Below are positions 17,348 to 24,815 of a DNA stretch of 64,000 nucleotides, piece after piece. The DNA comes from Leptolyngbya subtilissima AS-A7 (GTDB lineage: Bacteria > Cyanobacteriota > Cyanobacteriia > Phormidesmidales > Phormidesmidaceae). Every line of letters starts with the position of its first letter. Within the stretch, counting starts at the first letter, position 1. The stretch spans positions 124,001 through 188,000 of the forward strand of contig NZ_JAMPKY010000010.1 in assembly GCF_039962255.1 (NCBI RefSeq), given 5' to 3'. The translations under genes were made by a program, and so were the position numbers. The notes beneath the pieces were generated by a model, which saw only the letters and a list, made by a program, of their open reading frames with translations, had not been told where the DNA came from and did not search any database.

Positions 17348-18154
17348 CTAATATTCGAACTTTACGTAGGTTTCCGTGGCGTTGTCGGCTAACTGTTCTA
17401 CGGTGTTGCACCGGAGCAACTGCTGCTGTTGCGGTGACAACTCATTGTAATAGCCCTGCTCCAGGGTTAAATCTACCTTATGGGTGTGAAGCCAGTGCAT
17501 GACGTAGCCCATCACTATCATGGGGCGGGGTTCGGGAGTAATGTTGGGAGTGCCGCGGTGGAGAGCTAGGGGCGATCGCACCATCACATCTCCCAGCTGC
17601 ATATGAAATTGCTCCATCTCAATTTCGCCCGCTCGAAGTTTGACCAGCCCTTCTTCGCGAGACATCACATGGGTACCCCGGGCCATCTCAAAGGGGCCGT
17701 TGTCGGCGGTGACTTCGACCAGGGGAAAGTTGACCGCCAGTGCATACAGCGGTGTCACAATCTGGTCAGAAAATAGGGGGCGAAAGTCGCGGTGAATGTC
17801 CTGATATTCAGACCCCTGCATGGGAATATCGGCGGCCAGCTGTACCAGCTTGTATTCCTGGTAAAAAACGCGATCGAGGATGCCCAGAATGGTTGAGTTA
17901 GCAAAGACTTCAGGGTTGGCAAAGGGGGCAACCCAGGGCAGAGTCACATAGCCGCGCGCAGTGCCCCTAGGGGCGACGCCACCCGGTTGTTGCTGCCGCT
18001 TCTGAAATAAGGCGTCGAAGGCGGCTTTCCATTCGTCAATCAGGGCGCGATCGAATAGCCCGCGAATGATGCATATTCCATCTCGGTTTAAGTCTTCTGC
18101 AAGTTGATCTAAATCGGCTGGGCTAAACGTTGTTTTTTGAATGCTCTGAATCAT
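17348..18154 (-). CDS. PhyH-family Fe(II)/2-oxoglutarate oxygenase
   Basis: The 268-residue protein has the jelly-roll oxygenase facial triad: His and Asp in DIHRDFRP near residue 120 and the distal His in LALHRGTPN near 200. The 2-oxoglutarate-binding Arg follows in PRPMIVMGY. Phytanoyl-CoA dioxygenase relatives hydroxylate lipids, amino acids or antibiotics; the substrate here is not readable. It is the first gene upstream of GH43 and cupin genes on the same strand. A second, distinct PhyH protein lies at 59358-60047. Confidence 0.85.
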   Translation of the reverse strand: MIQSIQKTTFSPADLDQLAEDLNRDGICIIRGLFDRALIDEWKAAFDALFQKRQQQPGGVAPRGTARGYVTLPWVAPFANPEVFANSTILGILDRVFYQEYKLVQLAADIPMQGSEYQDIHRDFRPLFSDQIVTPLYALAVNFPLVEVTADNGPFEMARGTHVMSREEGLVKLRAGEIEMEQFHMQLGDVMVRSPLALHRGTPNITPEPRPMIVMGYVMHWLHTHKVDLTLEQGYYNELSPQQQQLLRCNTVEQLADNATETYVKFEY

Positions 18155-18388
18155 TGCGCAATCCGCTAAATGGGGGCGTTAGAGTGACATCGTGCCGCTA
18201 AAGATCGATAGGCAGAGCAAAATGTAACCCTCGACGTATTTCTATTCTCCCCATTGGTAGAAGCGGAATGCCTGTGATTCTGACGATTCTTCAAAAATCT
18301 CAATTTATTTCATGCGAACCTCTATCACCTGCGATTCTCACGGCGGAGAGAGTGACTGCAAGAGGACATCCTAGTTTTGCAAATTGAT

Positions 18389-18533
18389 CCACCCTGCGGG
18401 AAGCAAGCTACATCCCCCAACCCCTTCTCCCATCTTGGGAGAAGGGGGGTCGGATTCAAAATCCCTCTCCCGATCTAGGAGAGGGATTTAGGGCGTAGCT
18501 TGCTTCCCGTTCGCGAGGCGTTCCGTAGGGTGG
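18389..18533. repeat. nested palindromic (MITE-like) repeat element
   Basis: Outer arms GGGAAGCAAGCTAC (18398-18411) and GTAGCTTGCTTCCC (18495-18508) are perfect 14-mers. Inside are two further hairpins: CCCCTTCTCCCA/TGGGAGAAGGGG (18421-18447) and ATCCCTCTCC/GGAGAGGGAT (18461-18487). Flanking CCACCCT (18389-18395) and AGGGTGG (18527-18533) extend the symmetry. The RNA or single strand would fold into a cloverleaf-like cruciform. It fills most of the 414-bp gap between the MBL stop and the PhyH start and carries no gene. Confidence 0.85.
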
Positions 18534-18568
18534 GTTAGAAAAGTGGGATATACCCGACTGCAATGTCC

Positions 18569-19417
18569 CTACCGCAACGAAGATTCTGGGGACGAAGATT
18601 TAACGAAGGTATCCAGTTCAACGGCATCATGGCTGCAGAAAAGGCGTACGTCGTTGGGGCGATCGCACGACAACTGCCACAATCGATCCTGATTTTGTAA
18701 CCGGGCTGTGCGATCGGCTTCCATCATCCATTGATAGGCGCGTAGCCCTGGGGTGCAGTGGCGCTGCGATGGGTTCATCTCGTCCCGATAAAAATAGGCG
18801 TCGCCGGCGTGCAACAACCAGCCCTCAGCGGTTTGAACGGCGATCCCCGCGTGGCCGTGGGTGTGCCCCACCAGGGGAATGAGCAAAATTTCTGGGGGCA
18901 GCCCGGCCAGATCGCGAACGGCTTCAAAGCCAAACCAGGGTTCGCCTGCCGCTGTGTAGTATTGCCAGTGCTTGACCTGATCCCACTGGTTGGGGCGATA
19001 GCGCCGACTAGCGATAAACCCCTGACGATCGCGGGCTGTTTCTATCTCGCTTTGCATGATGTGAACGGTCGCCTCGGGAAAATCTTCTAGGCCACCGGCA
19101 TGGTCAAAATCGAGGTGGGTCAAGACAATGTGGCGGACATCGCTGGGGGAAAATCCGAGGCGCTGAATTTGCTCAATAGCGGTGTATTTGCGATCGAACT
19201 GAATGTTGTTGAAATGGATGAAAAAGGGGCTGAGTCGCGAGTAGGGAGCCTCGACATCTTGCAGCCCAAAGCCAGTGTCAATGAGCACCAGTTCGCGATT
19301 GGTTTCTATCAGTAGACAGTGGCAGACGAGATGGGCGTTGAGGCCACGACTGAAGCCATCAAAGAGAGAGCCGCCAAGGGGACACATGCAGCCACAGTTG
19401 AGGTGATGAATGCGCAT
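18569..19417 (-). CDS. metallo-beta-lactamase-fold hydrolase
   Basis: The 282-residue protein carries the zinc motif THLDFDHAGG (HxxxDH) near residue 98, preceded by VLIDTGFGLQD. A later His is in LVGHTHGHAG and an Asp in HAGDAYFYRDE. This layout resembles lactonase-type MBL proteins (AHL lactonases and relatives), but the substrate cannot be decided. AGAGGA eight bases before the ATG supports the start. It lies 112 bp downstream of hflX on the same strand and could be read through from that operon. Confidence 0.82.
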   Translation of the reverse strand: MRIHHLNCGCMCPLGGSLFDGFSRGLNAHLVCHCLLIETNRELVLIDTGFGLQDVEAPYSRLSPFFIHFNNIQFDRKYTAIEQIQRLGFSPSDVRHIVLTHLDFDHAGGLEDFPEATVHIMQSEIETARDRQGFIASRRYRPNQWDQVKHWQYYTAAGEPWFGFEAVRDLAGLPPEILLIPLVGHTHGHAGIAVQTAEGWLLHAGDAYFYRDEMNPSQRHCTPGLRAYQWMMEADRTARLQNQDRLWQLSCDRPNDVRLFCSHDAVELDTFVKSSSPESSLR

Positions 19418-19529
19418 AAGCTTTTCCTCTGGTTAGTTAAGGAGTTGGGTTTAGGGTGTTCTAGCTAAATACCTATCGAAGATTTTTATGGCCACAGGCC
19501 CAACGGGCCGAGTGACCTCAAAAGGACAT

Positions 19530-21245
19530 TTATTTGGATGGGATAATTTCAGGCGGCGTCATGCCGTGGGCATCGATGAACTGGACAAGGCGCTGTCGAA
19601 GGGTTTCTAGGCCCAGGCGCTCGGTGGCAGAGATGAAGAGGGCGTTGGGGTAGGTTTGTTGGGCCAGGGTCAGGGTTTCGCTGTCGGTGCGATCGACTTT
19701 GTTGAAGACGAGCAGCACATCGCCGGGGGATGAGGGCAATTCGTCGAGCACTTCTTGGACGGATTGAATGTGGCGTTCCCAAGCGGGGTGAGACAAATCG
19801 ACGACGTGCAGGAGGGCGTCGGCTTCGGTGACTTCTTCTAATGTGGCGCGGAAGGCATCCATCAGTGCGGGGGGCAGGTGGTGGATGAAGCCCACGGTGT
19901 CGGTAAGGAGCAGATCGCGGCGATCGCCCGTGTCGGGATCCATAACAGTCAGACGGCGGGTAGTGGGGTCGAGGGTGGCAAAGAGCTGGTCGGCGGTGTA
20001 GATGTCGGCTTGGGTGAGGGTGTTGAGCAGGGTAGATTTGCCGGCGTTGGTGTAGCCGACGAGGGCGATCGCAGGCATATCCTGATTTTCTCGCTGGTGG
20101 CGCAGGCGGGCACGGTGGGCTTGCAGCTGGTCAACTTCTTGCTGGAGCTGGTTGATGCGCCGTTGAATGGTGCGCCGTTCGGTTTCCAATTTTGTTTCCC
20201 CGGGGCCACGAGTGCCGATACCCGCCCCTAGGCGCGACATAGCCTGTCCGCGCCCCCGCAGCCGGGGCAGCATGTATTCCAACTGGGCCAGTTCTACCTG
20301 GAGCTTGCCCGCCTGCGATCGCGCCCGCTGAGCGAAGATGTCTAAAATCACCTCGGTGCGATCGACGACGAGCAACCCAATCTGTTCTTCCAGGTTGCGC
20401 GCCTGGGTGGCCGAGATATCTCGATTAAAGACCACCAAATTGGCTCTAGAACGCTGGGCTTCTAAGGTCACCTCTTCCACTTTGCCCTGGCCAATCACCG
20501 TTTGCGAGTCGGGGCGCGATCGCTTTTGCTGCACCATGCCGACCACTTCTCCCTGGGCGCTTTCCACCAAACGCACAAGTTCGCCAATGCTGTCTTCAAA
20601 CTGTTGCTCGGTCATGCCCTCGGCCATCACACCCACCAGCAAAACGCGATCGCGATCGGCTTGCCCGGTTGGCGCGTCGGATAGATCAAATCCCGCAGCC
20701 TGGATATCGCGTTCCCATTCGTGAATGCGCTCGTCAAAGTCTTCTTCGAACAGGGTGTTGGGGGCGATCGCTTCTACGGTCCACGGCTGTTCTGGGTCGG
20801 GAACGATGTGGGCTAGGTGCATCTGTTGGATGGAAGCATCGGCTTTGTCTTTGCGGTGTTTGTTGCCTTTGGGGTCGGCCACGATTAGCACCACCAGGGC
20901 ATCTAGCCGTTGGCGTATCAGAGCGATGAAAGCGCTGGGGTCGGGAGGCTGAAACTGGACCGTTATGCAGCGGATGCCGCTGAGGCGATCGCCGCTGCGA
21001 CGAGGCAGATCGGTTTCAGCAAGCTGTGTCTGCAGGGGAGTGCCGACTCCCACCCGAATGATTTGTCCGCGACGGTTGACGTAGCCGCTGATGGGATGGT
21101 GAATGGTCTGACTGAGGGTGGCGAGTTGCTCAGCAATCTCGGGGGTGAGCAAGCGATCGCCCGGCAATCGCTGATCGTAAAGCTTCTCTAACTGTTTAAT
21201 ATGGCTAGATTTAATCCCTTGAAGATTGCCGTGAACAGTTGCCAT
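19530..21245 (-). CDS. hflX: ribosome-associated GTPase HflX
   Basis: The 571-residue protein shows the HflX core: glycine-rich RGRGQAMSRLGAGIGTRGPGE, the G1 loop GYTNAGKST near 394, G3 DTVGFI near 448 and G4 NKVD near 515. HflX splits stalled or hibernating 70S ribosomes, mainly in stress. Residues 1-~180 form an N-terminal extension absent from the E. coli protein but, as far as I know, seen in cyanobacterial homologues. It is the last gene of the beta-galactosidase/galT/M24/galK/72-aa operon, an unusual partner set for HflX. A 38-bp gap separates it from the 72-aa gene. Confidence 0.95.
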   Translation of the reverse strand: MATVHGNLQGIKSSHIKQLEKLYDQRLPGDRLLTPEIAEQLATLSQTIHHPISGYVNRRGQIIRVGVGTPLQTQLAETDLPRRSGDRLSGIRCITVQFQPPDPSAFIALIRQRLDALVVLIVADPKGNKHRKDKADASIQQMHLAHIVPDPEQPWTVEAIAPNTLFEEDFDERIHEWERDIQAAGFDLSDAPTGQADRDRVLLVGVMAEGMTEQQFEDSIGELVRLVESAQGEVVGMVQQKRSRPDSQTVIGQGKVEEVTLEAQRSRANLVVFNRDISATQARNLEEQIGLLVVDRTEVILDIFAQRARSQAGKLQVELAQLEYMLPRLRGRGQAMSRLGAGIGTRGPGETKLETERRTIQRRINQLQQEVDQLQAHRARLRHQRENQDMPAIALVGYTNAGKSTLLNTLTQADIYTADQLFATLDPTTRRLTVMDPDTGDRRDLLLTDTVGFIHHLPPALMDAFRATLEEVTEADALLHVVDLSHPAWERHIQSVQEVLDELPSSPGDVLLVFNKVDRTDSETLTLAQQTYPNALFISATERLGLETLRQRLVQFIDAHGMTPPEIIPSK

Positions 21246-21283
21246 GGTGGTCCTCGCGGTCGGTGATTAAAGGGTTGATGTAG

Positions 21284-21502
21284 TTAGAACCAATCGGTCA
21301 GGAAGGTGTCGTCTTCGAGGGGCAAGGGTTGCTCATCAGATGGTGCGATTTCGGTTTTGGCTGAAGCCAGGAAGCTCCCCTGTTTGATTTGCTCTTCCAA
21401 GGACGTGAGGAACAGGTCAGCTGCTTCGATAGCCTCTTCAATGGCTCCTTCGATCAACTGATCTCTGGTTTCCAGGCGATTTTGGGATGGTTTGTTGCTC
21501 AT
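21284..21502 (-). CDS. 72-aa acidic protein of unknown function
   Basis: This short open frame fits the operon precisely: its ATG is 5 bp past the galK stop and its end is 38 bp before hflX. The product has a helical, Glu/Ala-rich middle (EGAIEEAIEAADLFLTSLEEQ) and an acidic tail ending in DDTFLTDWF. There is no signal peptide or membrane segment. I do not recognise the family. Tight spacing and clean composition support a real gene. Confidence 0.65.
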   Translation of the reverse strand: MSNKPSQNRLETRDQLIEGAIEEAIEAADLFLTSLEEQIKQGSFLASAKTEIAPSDEQPLPLEDDTFLTDWF

Positions 21503-21507
21503 GGGCT

Positions 21508-22566
21508 TTAACTAACGAGAAGACGGCCGTTGTGTCCGGCGTGATTGTAGCGTTCGAGGGTTGAGTGGGCGATCGCGTTTCCTTGGCCTTTGGCGACTAG
21601 GGCAACGCAAGCACCGCCAAATCCGGCACCGGTGAGGCGGGCACCAAAGACATCGGGGGTAGTTTGAAGAATGTCTACCAGGGCATCGAGGGCGGGGACG
21701 GAAACTTCGTAGTCGTCTCGCAGGCTGGTATGGGAGGCGTTCATCAGTTCTCCAAAGGCTTCGGGGGTGATGCTCTCTAGGGCCTTCAAAACTCGATTGT
21801 TTTCGGTGATCACATGCCGAGCCCGCTGGCGGAGCGGCTCAGGTAACTGCTCGGCCTGCTGGGGATCGGTGATGTCGCGCAGGGCTTTGACGCCCAGTTG
21901 CTCGGCGGCGGCTTCGCACTCGGTGCGGCGCTGGTTATAGCCGCTGGTGGCCAGCGATCGCGCCACGCCACTGTCGATCACCACAATCTCTGCACCCGTG
22001 GGGAAGGGCAGAATTTGGCGATCGAGGGTGCGGGTATCAAGAAACAGCATGTGATCGGTGTCGGCCAGGCTAGAGGCCATCTGGTCGAGAATGCCGCAGC
22101 TAACCCCGGCATACTGGATTTCAGCCTGCTGGCCAAACTGGGCGATCTTCACATCGTCCAACGGCAGCTGAAGGAGCGATCGCAGCCCTCGCAAGGTGGC
22201 CACTTCTAGTGCTGCACTGCTGGATAACCCAGAACCGATTGGAACGGACGACGTGACGAATATGTTTAAAGGCGGAATTTTGTGTCCAGCCGTTTCTAAA
22301 ACGCGAATGCAGCCATTAACGTAGCTGGCAAAGCCCTCGGGATTGGCCCCAGCGGGGTCGAGGTCGACCTGCTCCTCTAATTCGGCGGAATAGAAGTGGT
22401 GGCAATCATCGGGGCTGAAGCCGATGGCAACGGTGGTGTGTTGGGGAATGGCGGTCGGCAGCACAAACCCATCGTTGTAGTCAGTGTGTTCACCCAATAG
22501 ATTCACCCTCCCGGGGGCACGGGCTTCAACGTCGGGGGCGGTGTTGAAAATTTGCCTGTAATCCAT
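21508..22566 (-). CDS. galK: galactokinase
   Basis: This 352-residue GHMP-superfamily kinase phosphorylates galactose to galactose-1-phosphate. It has the galactokinase signature GRVNLLGEHTDYNDGFVLP (residues ~19-37), the phosphate-binding SSVPIGSGLSSSAA near 110, and the C-terminal RLTGAGFGGACVAL motif. The start lies 2 bp after the M24 gene stop, with CTGGAG inside that gene as ribosome site, so the two are translationally coupled. It works with galT and the separate galE to convert galactose to UDP-glucose/UDP-galactose. Confidence 0.95.
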   Translation of the reverse strand: MDYRQIFNTAPDVEARAPGRVNLLGEHTDYNDGFVLPTAIPQHTTVAIGFSPDDCHHFYSAELEEQVDLDPAGANPEGFASYVNGCIRVLETAGHKIPPLNIFVTSSVPIGSGLSSSAALEVATLRGLRSLLQLPLDDVKIAQFGQQAEIQYAGVSCGILDQMASSLADTDHMLFLDTRTLDRQILPFPTGAEIVVIDSGVARSLATSGYNQRRTECEAAAEQLGVKALRDITDPQQAEQLPEPLRQRARHVITENNRVLKALESITPEAFGELMNASHTSLRDDYEVSVPALDALVDILQTTPDVFGARLTGAGFGGACVALVAKGQGNAIAHSTLERYNHAGHNGRLLVS

Positions 22567-22568
22567 GA

Positions 22569-23672
22569 TTAACGCTCCAGGGGAATCGATCGCAGCCGTC
22601 CGGCAATCTCCTGGTGAGGAAACTGAGGGTCAAAACTCAGGTTCTCCAAACTGTTATCCGGGTGCAAAACAAAAGTGTCCTCAATTTTTGCCCCTGGAAT
22701 ACTAGGGTTCCAGGCCAAGATCATGGGGGCTGCGAGGCGATCGCCCGTCTCTGCCGTAGCCACCACCTCCCGCGCCCCATACCCAGCGGTTCCCCCCTGG
22801 TGATGTTCTCGAATCGCGTTAGGAAACCCGTGCTGTTCGTAGGCTGTTGCCAACGCGTGATAAATGGCATTCAGCGGCGTATCCACCTGAGAGTGATCGA
22901 GCGCAACAGCTTCAATCTCAGCAATGGTGCGATGGCGTTGCCGGTCCGATTCCGACAATTTTTCAAAGAAAACAAAGCGAGTCAGACTGACAATCAGCCC
23001 GTGACCGCGCGCGCAAAACACCAGCATCGCCTGTCGTCCCAAAGCTTCACCGCTGGGCAGGGGATGGCGGTAGAGAGGAAGGCGGCGATCGCCCGCTGCC
23101 AAGGTCAACGCCGGATGTAGCCCCCTAGACCACATGGCTTCTGCCCCGGCTCCAGCCAATTGATGCTCCGTCCAGGTCGGCTGGGCTTGAGTCAAAACCT
23201 CGGTCATCGCTTCGCTGGCCAGCCGCCCCACTTGGCGGTAACGATCCAGTTCGCTGGGCAACATTACCCATCGATGCTGAATGAGAGATGCAGGCAAGGC
23301 CGCTTCAGTCGGGGCTCCCGATGGTTTATCGCTCAATACCTGGCCGCCCTGGGTTGCTTCTTCTACAAAAGCTTGTCGCTCAGAACCTTGTGCCCATGGA
23401 TTAACCTGAAGTTTGTAAGGAGAACCCTCTGGCAGTTCCTCATCCTTCAACCGCTGAGCCTCAATTTCATCCGTCAGCACCCAGGCATCGGTGGGGGTTA
23501 CTAGCACCTCAGCCACCCCAGCTTCAGCGGCTAGCAGCACTGTGTTAGAACCCCCAGCCGTTGCCCAGGCAAACCAATCGGTTCCTCGCAGACGGATTCC
23601 GGCGGCGTCGGTTTCCTGAAGCGTATTCCGCAGAACGGCTAATTTTTCAGAAATTTCTTCTGATCGATTCAT
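22569..23672 (-). CDS. M24 (creatinase/prolidase-like) protein without the metal site
   Basis: The 367-residue protein has the two-part layout of aminopeptidase-P-like M24 proteins: an N-terminal creatinase-type domain and a C-terminal pita-bread domain from about residue 150. The metal ligands of active enzymes are mostly gone. The block that should hold two aspartates reads FCARGHGLIVSLTR. The His block reads HHQGGTAGYGAREV. The first Glu block reads AWNPSIPG, while the last Glu is kept in KIEDTF. It is therefore probably not a metallopeptidase. It lies between galT and galK with a 2-bp gap to galK, so it most likely serves galactose metabolism or its control; the role is unknown. Confidence 0.8.
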   Translation of the reverse strand: MNRSEEISEKLAVLRNTLQETDAAGIRLRGTDWFAWATAGGSNTVLLAAEAGVAEVLVTPTDAWVLTDEIEAQRLKDEELPEGSPYKLQVNPWAQGSERQAFVEEATQGGQVLSDKPSGAPTEAALPASLIQHRWVMLPSELDRYRQVGRLASEAMTEVLTQAQPTWTEHQLAGAGAEAMWSRGLHPALTLAAGDRRLPLYRHPLPSGEALGRQAMLVFCARGHGLIVSLTRFVFFEKLSESDRQRHRTIAEIEAVALDHSQVDTPLNAIYHALATAYEQHGFPNAIREHHQGGTAGYGAREVVATAETGDRLAAPMILAWNPSIPGAKIEDTFVLHPDNSLENLSFDPQFPHQEIAGRLRSIPLER

Positions 23673-23714
23673 GGCATAACTTGCCCTACTCAGTGGTCAA
23701 TGACAACTACAGAC

Positions 23715-24815
23715 TTAAACGTGAGTAACTTGTTCAAGCTCGACGTTAACGGCCTGTAATTCCTTAGCTTTTTCTTCGGGCAGCGCATCATTGGCAAACA
23801 TCCCCGCTGCCAGTTCCGTTCCGGCTAAATACTTCAGCCGGTCTGAGGTGCGATAGGGAGGATAAAACTGGGCATGAAGGTGCCACTCTGGATGCGCTTC
23901 CCCATTCACAGGAGCTTGAAACCAGGCCATCAAGTAAGGAAATGGACGCTGCCACAATCCGTCGTACTTCAGGGTCACGGTCTTTAGCGCCCTGGCTAAG
24001 CTCGCCCGCTGCTCAGAGGTTAGATCCAGGAACGTGGCCACAGGTTGAATCGGAGCAATCCACACTTCATAGGCATAGCGAGCGCACACGGGAACGAAGG
24101 CGATCGCCCACTCATCCCGATACAAAATCCGCTGATTGTCCTCAATTTCCGCCTGAATCAGATCCTCCAGCAACCCTCGCTGGTGCTGCTGATAATGCTC
24201 CCGCTGGCAGTCTCCCATCCGAGCCGGAACCGGTGGCACAAAAGGATAGGCATAAATTTGGCCGTGAGGGTGGTGTAGCGTCACCCCCACCTCGACCCCT
24301 TTGTTCTCAAAAGGCAGGACGTATTGAATTTGGGAGTGCTGGCTAATAGCCTGGGTGCGATCGCCCCACACTTGAAACAGCAGCTCAATATGATCCAGCG
24401 GTAGCGAACTCAGCGCCGCCTGCGGATCTTGAGTAAACACCACCACCTCGCAGGCACCGTTGGCGGGCACCGTATCCACAATTTCACGCGGAGAATCCGC
24501 CGCTGACGGAATCAGCGACGGAAAGCGGTTTTCAAAAACCGCAATGTCGTAGTTGCCCTCGGGTAACTCGGTGGGAAATTGCGGGTTTTTGGTCGGGGCC
24601 AGTGGATTGTATTCTGGGGGCGGCATGAATGTCCGCCCCTGGCGATGGCTCGCATAGGCCACCCACTCCCCCCGCAGCGGATGCCAGCGGAGGTGTGGAT
24701 TAGCCTGGACAGGATCACTGCTCGGACTAGGCGCAGTTATTCCCGCCGCAATGGGTGACCGGCTGTACAGGGTGAGGTTGCGCCCATCTGGCTTCAAGAG
24801 CGTCTGAGAGTGCAT
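23715..24815 (-). CDS. galT: galactose-1-phosphate uridylyltransferase
   Basis: The 366-residue HIT-superfamily enzyme moves UMP between UDP-glucose and galactose-1-phosphate. The active-site HPHGQ lies near residue 182 ([13 protein letters not shown]). [17 protein letters not shown] near 44 is the usual N-terminal block, and [11 protein letters not shown] is the late His motif. The first ~40 residues precede the conserved core and are encoded within the 3' end of the upstream GH2 gene, an 89-nt overlap in another frame. No later in-frame ATG would give a complete enzyme, so the overlap seems real. Two genes upstream of galK in one operon. Confidence 0.94.
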   Translation of the reverse strand: MHSQTLLKPDGRNLTLYSRSPIAAGITAPSPSSDPVQANPHLRWHPLRGEWVAYASHRQGRTFMPPPEYNPLAPTKNPQFPTELPEGNYDIAVFENRFPSLIPSAADSPREIVDTVPANGACEVVVFTQDPQAALSSLPLDHIELLFQVWGDRTQAISQHSQIQYVLPFENKGVEVGVTLHHPHGQIYAYPFVPPVPARMGDCQREHYQQHQRGLLEDLIQAEIEDNQRILYRDEWAIAFVPVCARYAYEVWIAPIQPVATFLDLTSEQRASLARALKTVTLKYDGLWQRPFPYLMAWFQAPVNGEAHPEWHLHAQFYPPYRTSDRLKYLAGTELAAGMFANDALPEEKAKELQAVNVELEQVTHV

